Shown here piece by piece: positions 56,401 through 64,000 of a stretch of DNA of 64,000 nt. This DNA comes from Sequoia sempervirens (taxonomy: Eukaryota > Streptophyta > Pinopsida > Cupressales > Cupressaceae): NCBI GenBank assembly GCA_007258455.2, contig VDFB02262679.1:28377-92376 (forward strand), in the 5' to 3' direction. The notes below the pieces were generated by a model. That model saw only the letters and a program-made list of their open reading frames with translations. It did no database searches and had not been told where the DNA came from. Position numbers and translations under genes: made by a program. Positions within the stretch are counted from its first letter, which is position 1, and the number at the start of each line of letters is the position of its first letter.

Positions 56401-58384
56401 ACATGTTGATGTTGTCCATTGAATTTAAAAATAATCTTGATATTATCCATTTCAGCTCATTACATTATTTGTGGTAGAAAGATAGCCCAATTGCATTAGT
56501 GTGACTCAAATAGGTAATGTCATTGGACTAAATCAATTTGTAGCTTTTAAAATTTCATTGTTGGTACAATCGATGGGTATCTCAGAGGAAATGAAGTAAT
56601 AATAAATATAAACAAAAAAAACACGTGATCAGCGAAAGGAGCGGGACACGAGGATCCTATATTAACGTTGAAATGGACAATGATTTGATTTGACTAGAGA
56701 CAAAAATATTAGTTCTTAAATTTATCATAAATATATTTTTATTTTAATTGGGTATGTGCAAGATCATGATGGGCCAAAAAGTGGCGATATGATGGGTATG
56801 TGTAGGGTATGTGGCTGACGACTTTTTTTTAACCAAAAATTGATTAAACGAAAAGGGTTTTTAAAGGAGATTCTCAACTTTCCACCAATATAAATTATTC
56901 TTTACTTAAATGAATTTAATAAATGATTATTATTCATTTTCTATTTGAATTACGACTAAAGTCCTGATTGATAGGCTAATTGAAAAACATCTATAGCTTT
57001 CAAATGGTATCACATTTTTTGAATCTGAAACATGCATCACATTCTATACTTCACCTACTATAGGATTAAAAAAATAATAATTGAATTTCATGAAGTTTTT
57101 ACCAAGTTAAGGTGGTTAGACATACAAGTTTTTATATTTTTTAAAATTTGTAATAAAAAATTCATAATTAATTATTTACTTGGAAAAAAATTACAAACAA
57201 ATATGCATCACATCCGAACATGAGTCCTCTACTTATATATAAAAATATTATAAAAAAATGTTATCATTTTGTTGTGGTTAGGGTGGTGAGACAAACACCT
57301 ACTTATTTTTTCCCTGAAATTTAAGTACTACTGCATTGAAATTTCAAATTTTCACCAAATAGGTTTTTTCTTTTAAAATAAACCTAGTCATTTATAAATT
57401 AAATTCAATTTGCTACAAATTCTATTCTTACATATTTTTTGAATAATATAGATATCTTATTCAAATTTTTACATCAAGTTTCCTAACTTTGATTTTTTTT
57501 GAATTTTTTGCCACCCAAGGGCCTATTTTTCCCATGATGATCCTGCACATGGCCAATTATATTTTGATGATGGATATATATATATAGATATATAGATTTT
57601 TTATCTAAAAATTTGTTGTTGTTTGTTTGTTTCTTATGTGTTCATAATTCAACATGTCTTGCAAAATGATCACAATCCATCCTTAGTCCATGATTACATG
57701 TATCCATAAATATATATTAACCCCAAGGTGTATATATCCCTTTGTGTGTGTTTTATGTGATATTACTAATCTACATGTGACAATTCTTCTATTTATACTT
57801 ATGCCATTCCTTGGACATGATTTTAATCATTCCATGTTTTTCATTTTCTTCAATAGTGTCCAATAGTTTTCTCTCTCCTTGTGTGCAACCAATCAATGAC
57901 TACTCACTACAGAGACACATAATATAATATATGTTTCCTTGTGAATTTTGTGGTTGTCGTCAGTGTAAACATGGGTAGCTCGCTTGGTAACCAAAAATGG
58001 AGGAAGAATTAATTAAACTACTCCAACAATCAAATTAAATGAAGATTTGATCTTCATGACAATGGCACAGTTTGCAAAGGTGATCGAGATTAAATCAGAT
58101 CATATGGATAGTAGGATGCATTGAATGCATATTCAAATCCTCTGTATCCTAATTAAATGGCGTGCGGCTCTATGAAGAGAGTGGTTGGGTGGTTCTACAT
58201 TGTATTCTTTATGAGCATTATAATAGTGTGAGAGAAGAGAACTGGAATTCGTGTGTGAGGTCAATCAAGGGATTGTATTGCTACCGTAAGTTAACACATG
58301 AGAGTGAAGTCTGTAACTCTGTATGTAATCTATTTACTGTAATACAAAGTGGCTTTATTTGGTGTGTGGATTTTTTTTTTTTTT
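56401..58384 (+). repeat. Local duplication, copy 3 (with deletion and insertion)
   Basis: Matches the left part of copies 1-2. It has about 50 extra bases near 56471-56523, the TIR transposon at 56750-57554, and a deletion of about 1.2 kb at 57938-57941 that removes the LTR start (copy 1 coordinates about 48306-49528). It ends in a T run (about 58371-58387) fused to copy 4. Confidence 0.85.
56750..57554. mobile_element. TIR transposon, 805 bp, 4-bp target duplication AATT
   Basis: Relative of 21184-21972. The ends are GGGTATGTGCAAGATCATGA and, on the other strand, GGCCATGTGCAGGATCATCA. AATT flanks at 56746-56749 and 57555-57558. Copies 1 and 2 give the unoccupied site, TTTTAATTATATTTTG with a single AATT, which proves insertion and duplication. 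A partial duplication of the left end lies at 56796-56812. Confidence 0.9.
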
Positions 58385-58788
58385 TTGTCTTATTTTATTT
58401 TAATTATGTTTTGATGATGGATATATATATATATATAGATTTTTTTATCTAAAAATTTGTTGTTTTCTTGTTTGTTTCTTATGTGTCCATAATTCAACAT
58501 GTATTGGGGAATGATCACAATCCATCCTCATTCCATGATTACATGTATCCATAAATATATACTAACCCTAAGGTGTATACATCCCTTTGTGTGTGTTTTA
58601 TGTGATATTACTAATCTGCATGTGACAATGCTTGTATTTAGACTTTTGTCATTCCTTGGAAATGATTTCAAGCATGCCATTTTTTTTCATTTTCTTCAAT
58701 AGTGTCCAATAGTTTTGTCTCTCCTTATGTGCAACCAATAAATGACTACTCACTACAGAGACACATAATAGAATATAATATATGTTTC

Positions 58789-59426
58789 CTTGTGAATTTT
58801 GTGGCAGTCATTAGTGTGAAAATAGGTAGCTCACCTGGTAACTAAAATTTGAGGAAGAATTAATTAAACAACTACTCCAAAAATCAAATTAAATGAATAT
58901 TTGATCTTCATGATGATGACACAGATTACAAATCATGAGGACACAGATTGCAAAGGTGATCAAGATCAAATCAGATCGGATGGACAATAGGATGCATTGA
59001 ATGCATATTCAAATCCTCCGTATCCTAATTAAATGGCATGCAACTCTATGAAGAGGGTGGTTGAGTGGTTCTACATTGTATGCCTTACGAGCATTGTAAC
59101 AGTGTGAGAGAGGAGAACTAGAATCAATGTGTGAGGTCGATCAAGGGATTGTATTGTTGCTATGAGTTAACACCTAAGATTGAAGTTTGTAACTCTGTAT
59201 GTAATCTATTTACTATAATACAAAGTGGCTTTATTTGGTGTGTGGGTTTTTCTCTTGTAAGGGTTTTCCCATGTAAATATGGTGTTTAATTTTGTGTGTG
59301 TTGTCTGATCAATATACTATGTTAATGTGTTTTCTTAATATTGTGTAACTCAGTTTAGTTTTTTCTGCACTTCTTCCCTGAGAATTTTTCATTAGGAAGG
59401 TTTTTTTGCATTGGGTTTTCCTTACA
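58789..59426 (+). repeat. Truncated copia LTR in copy 4
   Basis: 3' half of the LTR seen at 49010-50145, ending TTTTCCTTACA. Confidence 0.8.
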
Positions 59427-59441
59427 AGTGGTATCAACACC
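59427..59441 (+). promoter_or_regulatory. Decayed primer-binding site in copy 4
   Basis: AGTGGTATCAACACC. The first nine bases are standard and the end has changed from GAGCC. Confidence 0.75.
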
Positions 59442-59542
59442 TAGCCAATTGTGTTATCCTTGTGAGTAGGGATAGATTTTGTGCTAATTCAGTTCAATGG
59501 GAGTCTTGTGGGGAAAACTAATTAACTTGTTTATAGTTTGAG

Positions 59543-60546
59543 ATGGCAAGCACATCAGGAAGAGTAGAAATTGAAAAGTTCAATGGCGATAATTTTGAGT
59601 TGTGGAAACAAAAAATGGAAGACATGTTGGTGGATAGAGACCTCTAGATTGTTGTGCTTGGAACTATTCCCAAAGGAATGAAGCAATAAGATTGGGACCT
59701 CATAGATAGGAAGGCCATAGGAGTGATAAGGCTTTGTTTGGAAGATTATGTTCTCCTAAATGTCCATGAGGAGAAGACTGCATCTTCATTATGGAAGAAA
59801 CTTGGTGAAATTTATCAGCGGAAGTCTCTGGTGAATAAGTTATTTATGAGGAAGAAGTTATACTCCTTCAAGATGGAGGAAGGTGCATCTATAGCAGGCC
59901 ATCTGAATTCATTTAATATGATTATTGCTTAGTTGGCCTCTGTGGGTGTGAAGATAGAGGAGGATCATTGTATGCTTTTTTTATGCTCATTACCTAACAC
60001 ATGGGATCATTTGGTAATGGCTATTGGAAGTACATAAACCACCTTTAAGGTGGAAGATGTGGTTGCTCATTGCTATTAGAGGAAATGTGGATGAAGTCTT
60101 CTGAAATGGCTAAGGAGGCCCTTATTGTTTGGGGTAGATCAAAGGAGAGAGGAAAGAAGAAAGAAAATAAGTCTAAATCCAAATATGAAGAGAGATCAAA
60201 ATCTCTTGGCAAGAAGCCCACAATGAAATGTTGGAATTGTCGGAAGACTGGTCATATCTGGAAGGATTGTAAAGAGGATAAAAAGAAGAACTCTTCAGAC
60301 AATGACTCTTCTCAGAGTGATGCAAATGCCTTCATTGTTTCCTTGGCGACTTAGGCATCAGATGATGTTTGGTTGATTGACTCAGGTGTGTCCTTTCACA
60401 TGACATCTCATAGAGATTGGTTCACTAAGTATGAAAGGTATGGTGATGGAAAGGTGTACCTGGCAAGTGATTCATATTTTTAAATTGTTGGTCGTGGAAG
60501 AGTCAAAATCCAATTTCTTGATGGATGAATCAAATGAATTGGTGGT
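59543..60546 (+). pseudogene. Copia gag-protease, copy 4, with intact zinc knuckle
   Basis: It starts MASTSGRVEIEKFNGDNFEL at 59543. Stops follow where TGG or CAG are expected (about 59645 and 59930), and one base is missing near 60070. Downstream, CWNCRKTGHIWKDC is a perfect CX2CX4HX4C knuckle, which copies 1 and 2 have lost. The protease reads WLIDSGVSFHMTSHRDW, with Val in D-S-G-A-S. The sequence is less like copies 1-2 than they are to each other. It ends at the gypsy-C insertion. Confidence 0.85.
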
Positions 60547-60988
60547 TGTGCCATAGAGAAATGGCCCCTTGACATTTTCATGGTATTTTAATCCTTTCTT
60601 CATGTTTCTTGGTCCATTTTATTTTGATTTATTGATGTAATGTGACTTGAACATTCACATTAGGTCCTTAAAATTCAAAATAATGGCATCTTGTGAAGGT
60701 GTTGTGAAGTGTTGTAAAAAAATTCTACACTCTTCTAGACTCTATTCATTAAAATTCACCTGAAAATCATCTTTTCATCACTTATCAAGTCCTATTTTGA
60801 AGTGTTGTAAAGTCTTGTATCAGATTTCACACTTTTATAGGCTTAGTTTCACTATTTACACCTTTCTTATGCTTTATTTGACCCCTTTCTACCCTTATAA
60901 GGCTTAACTAAGTGTATTTTTGAATGTAAAACTGAAAAACAACATTAAATGTGACTTAATTGCAAACACTCACTTACAAGCCCAAGGT

Positions 60989-61022
60989 GGAACCCATTCG
61001 CCATGGGTGGCGAATGAGTCCC
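60989..61022. repeat. Hairpin motif in gypsy-C LTR
   Basis: Left arm GGAACCCATTCGCC, loop ATGGGT, right arm GGCGAATGAGTCC. The CpG in the right arm and its partner in the left arm are both present, so pairing is kept although the base pair differs from the reference copy. Confidence 0.82.
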
Positions 61023-61406
61023 TCTTGCCTCCAAATTCAAAATATTTCAAATTTTATTTTTGGTTTTTATTCAAATTTACCTTATGTCAGCCTGTGATGA
61101 GGTATCATTGGGTTAATAAGGAAAAAGAGTGTATAAATAAGTGTTTTCCTCCTCATTTTACATCTCCTAATCCATTCAAGAATTCATTCACTCATTAGCA
61201 TTTGAGCACTTTGCCTCATTCAATCAAGAATCAATCAAGTATCTTGGAGCAGCCATTGACATATCTTCAGACTTCATCAACAAGGTTGTGGTGAGTTGAG
61301 GACATTTGCATGTTGTTTATTCATCATTCCTTGCTTATTTCATTCCATTTCTTCAGTAAGGGTTTGATTTCCAAAGTAGGATTTGACAAAGGAAAATCCC
61401 TATAAC

Positions 61407-62628
61407 TAGGGATAACTTTAAGAAACCCCCCCATTAGCGAAGGTGTAGAATCCTGGAGAATCTTTCCCTTTATTTGAATTTTTTTTTAATTTTCCTAGCA
61501 AATCTATGCTCATTATTAAAAAAAATTATAAAATCTTGGCGAATCTTAATGAATAATTGGTAAAAATAATAATCACAGTGGCAAATCCTAGTGAATAATC
61601 ACTAAAAATATTAATTACAATGGTGAATCTCTCCTTTTAAAATTTTCTAATGATTGTTAATTTACAATAATGATGTAAAATCAACAAATGAAATTGTGCC
61701 ATGTGTTGACACATCACTCGTCCATCACCTTTGACTATCACACCAAACTATCAGTCATTCCTTGTGGTCTCCACCAAGACACACATACACCACTTGTGTT
61801 ATTCCAGAGAATCAAGATGGGAATCTACAATATTCGCCACAAGTCTCTTGAAAAAGACTTAAATATTTAACTCCCAACCTCTAAGTCGGCATCCAAGTCA
61901 CTGCCGTATGCGATCGTCACCATCCATGAAGACTAGTCCCACCATCCATCGGCTTGTCGTCCAATTAGAGAAACCACAAAATTCACAACCTCCAATCGGA
62001 GGTAAGGAAACTCCAAGACACTGTGACAACAAAGAAGATTGACTAGTCGAGAAGTTAAGAAACTTTTGAACACCGCAACAAGGTTCCAAGATTAGAGAAG
62101 TCAACGATCCCTCAACCAACACACTTTCACTCAGTTTCAAACTTCCAGAAGACCATTGATTATCTTTTTAATCATGTGGACCAAAACAATTTTCGGGCCT
62201 CAACAAGCCTTTTAAAAGGCACGTGCGTATTAGGGTGTGAAATCAACTTGCAACCATCTGATTAAAATGATAATCTCGATGATTTGATGGTAATAAATTA
62301 AAGCCCTATTCAAGGCTAAAATATCCCTAATTTAATTAAATGGTAATTTATTATTTTGGCAATATTGCCCCGAAATTAATGGTAGTAATATAATATTACT
62401 GGAAAATTTAATTAATATTTGTAATTATAGTATAAACTACTAGCGAATCAGTTGATTCAGTTCCAATGACGCATCATTTACATAGGCAAATTAATCGAGA
62501 CAAAATTATTTTTTTGTAAAAACTTGGCGATTCTACATCTTTTTTAGCTTGTACTATTCACCATTTTTGGAGGTCTTGATTTTAAATATTCGCCAATTGG
62601 TGAAGATTCACTACTAAATTTTTCCCTG
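61407..62628. mobile_element. hAT-like non-autonomous element, 1222 bp, 8-bp duplication
   Basis: CCTATAAC flanks both sides exactly (61399-61406 and 62629-62636). The left end TAGGGATAACTTTAAG and the right end, on the other strand, CAGGGAAAAATTTAGTAG agree at 11 of the first 14 positions. An 8-bp duplication and (T/C)AGGG termini are hAT hallmarks. Words of the form TTGGCGAATC recur in the left half and in inverted form (ATTCGCCAA) near the right end, as transposase-binding subterminal repeats do in known hATs. There is no transposase. Confidence 0.87.
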
Positions 62629-62887
62629 CCTATAACCTAACCCTTAACCATTTTTCCCCTTTTGCATGTGTGTTTGTAGATTTGTGTGTGCAGATTTATC
62701 AAGCAATTAGGTGTTGAAAGGTGGTCAAGAAGTCAAAAAAGTTTTTCAAGTCAAATCAACCCTATTTCAAGCTTGGAGACAACCTACAGTCCATTTTCTA
62801 CAGATTTGACTTCATCAACCTGACAAGCAGACAACCTCAAATCTTGTGCTATAGAATTGGTCCCTAATTTCACAAAATTTTGGGAGA

Positions 62888-63036
62888 GGACTGATTCACC
62901 ATTAGTGGCAAATGAGTCCCACCTTAAGGCTGGAAATCAAAATTTTGTCATATTCTGGATCTTGACACTCAGAAACCTATTTTCAGAAGTTTTCATCAGA
63001 AGCAGGATTGATTCACCATCAATGGTGAATGAGTCC
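62888..63036. repeat. Two hairpin motifs in gypsy-C LTR
   Basis: 62888-62919 (GGACTGATTCACC, loop, GGCAAATGAGTCC) and 63005-63036 (GGATTGATTCACCAT, loop, ATGGTGAATGAGTCC). These correspond to the pair at 20368 and 20483. Confidence 0.82.
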
Positions 63037-63403
63037 CACTATTCATTTCCAGTGATTTCTGCCATCATTCAGGACACTCTAGATTCTTCATTCTATGCTC
63101 AGGTGCACTTTGATTCAACCTTCTTCATTTTTGTTTTGCACTTGTTCATACTTTAGTTTATGTTTGTATATCACATTGTATTTTCAAACATGGCATACAT
63201 CTTAGGTTTTTCATTCATAATCAGTCAATTAGTTCATATAACTGCATTTAGATAATCTCATATAGTCTAAATAGCATCATACATTTCCTAATTTGAGTGA
63301 ACCACCTAGATTTTATGTGGGTTTTATCTCTCTCCTTTTAAGTGAAACATGCTAAGAGTGCAAGAGTAGCCTATAAATCCCATACCCAAAAATCTATGGT
63401 TCA

Positions 63404-64000
63404 TTTTGGTGAACCTGCATATTGAACACTCTTTCTTTATGATTTCATTTACATCTTGCATCCTAGATTACATTTGCCTCAACATTCAATTAGGGTATTG
63501 TTTTGTTTTTGCATCTTGGGGTTTCTTAGAATTACATTAATGAAAGACTCATTTAGACTTCATTTTTGCATATCATATCATTGAAAAACTAAAAATCTGC
63601 ATTTGCATCCTTAATTGGCATCTATAAAGCATTAAAATCACTTTAAATTTTCTAATAAATAGAAAAAAAATATTATACTTCTAGGACTCATTCACCACCC
63701 TAGGCAAATCAGTCCTTGCACATTTTAAACAACACTTTCAGTCTTTTTTTGGGCATGTACTGCATATCTGTTCTCTATTTCAGTTTGCAAAATTCCTATT
63801 ATTTAGATTTTTCACTCCTAAATTACATTGCATTTACATTCACCCCATCTTTTGTGGTACTTGTCTGAGTGTTTAGTGCCCCATTGATAATACTTTAGTG
63901 AGATGAAGTTCTAGACTCATGGCTTCCTGTGATAGCACTTTCATTGTGGACCTTGGGATCTTAAGAGATCCTATTCCTAGTATGGAAAATGGTGCATTAG
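63404..64000 (+). other. Gypsy-C primer-binding-like site, leader and possible gag start
   Basis: TGGTGAACC at 63407-63415 follows the LTR. A hairpin motif lies at 63684-63715, matching the position of the gypsy-A leader copy at 9911. From an ATG at 63919 a frame stays open to the window end, starting MASCDSTFIVDLGILRDPIP. This could be the start of gag, but only 27 codons are visible. Confidence 0.5.

Larger units (their letters stand above)
58385..60546 (+). repeat. Local duplication, copy 4
   Basis: It shares the exact ~1.2-kb deletion junction of copy 3 (TTTCCT joined to TGTGAATTTTGTGG at about 58789), so copies 3 and 4 come from one deleted ancestor. It continues through the truncated LTR (to 59426), primer-binding site, gag and protease, and is cut by gypsy-C at 60547. 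Confidence 0.87.
60547..63403 (+). repeat. Gypsy-C 5' LTR (split by a hAT-like element)
   Basis: About 1627 bp when the nested element and its 8-bp duplication are removed, close to the gypsy-A LTR. It starts TGTGCCATAGAG and ends CTATGGTTCA. Hairpins lie at 60989, 62888 and 63005. Confidence 0.82.
60547..64000 (+). mobile_element. Gypsy-C, 5' part only (runs off the window)
   Basis: LTR 60547-63403 followed by a primer-binding-like site and leader. It is related to gypsy-A: both LTRs share the TGT(A/G)CCATAGA start, the GTGTTGTAAAG repeats, the CCACCTAGATTTT segment near the end and the hairpin family. Inserted in the protease region of copia copy 4. The right end and target duplication lie outside. 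Confidence 0.8.

Noticed and set aside
4435..63715. Hairpin copies as a CRISPR array or bacterial terminators
   Set aside because: Spacing is irregular, copies lie in plant LTRs tens of kilobases apart, and no associated genes exist.

Overview
The window looks like intergenic DNA from a large, AT-rich seed-plant genome. A gymnosperm-like genome is my guess, because LTR retrotransposons are stacked inside one another and many are old and decayed; no gene here fixes the species. I found no intact host protein gene, rRNA, tRNA or CRISPR array. Nearly everything interpretable is a transposable element or a relic of one. A 100-base N gap (640-739) shows that this is a draft scaffold.

Layout. (1) 740-3854: a decayed Ty3/gypsy-type relic with a ~73-bp minisatellite (3269-3666). 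(2) 3860-20883: one gypsy-type element (gypsy-A), closed by the 5-bp target duplication CATAC on both sides. Its 5' LTR is split by a young minus-strand non-autonomous copia-type element with only a gag-like ORF (4850-8816, duplication CTTTC). Its interior is split by a second LTR element with only a protease and a charged ORF (13258-18622, duplication TAAAG). (3) 21184-21972: a terminal-inverted-repeat (TIR) transposon with a 4-bp target duplication; a relative lies at 56750-57554. (4) 23156-36447: a coding-poor LTR element whose right LTR is split by a full-length, decayed minus-strand copia element (28519-35403) with gag, protease, integrase, reverse transcriptase and RNase H recognisable in order. 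(5) 36448-44060: gypsy-2, with an LTR, an odd leader, gag, protease and G-patch, and no polymerase. (6) 44721-45546: a hAT-like non-autonomous element, related to the one at 61407-62628. (7) 46094-46341: LTR and primer-binding site of another minus-strand copia. (8) 47558-60546: a four-copy local duplication of a block holding a copia LTR, gag and protease; copies 1 and 2 keep an exact 3964-bp offset over most of their length. (9) 60547-64000: the 5' LTR and leader of a third gypsy element (gypsy-C), inserted in copy 4, its LTR split by the second hAT-like element.

How the parts relate. The gypsy LTRs and leaders share a 32-bp hairpin motif seen 13 times. The gag-only copia-type element shares its 3' non-coding end with a copia remnant at 56.1 kb, which suggests an autonomous partner. 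Many reading frames are broken at TAG codons that replace CAG, the pattern expected from deamination of methylated CHG sites. All readings were made by eye; no alignment or database search was run.
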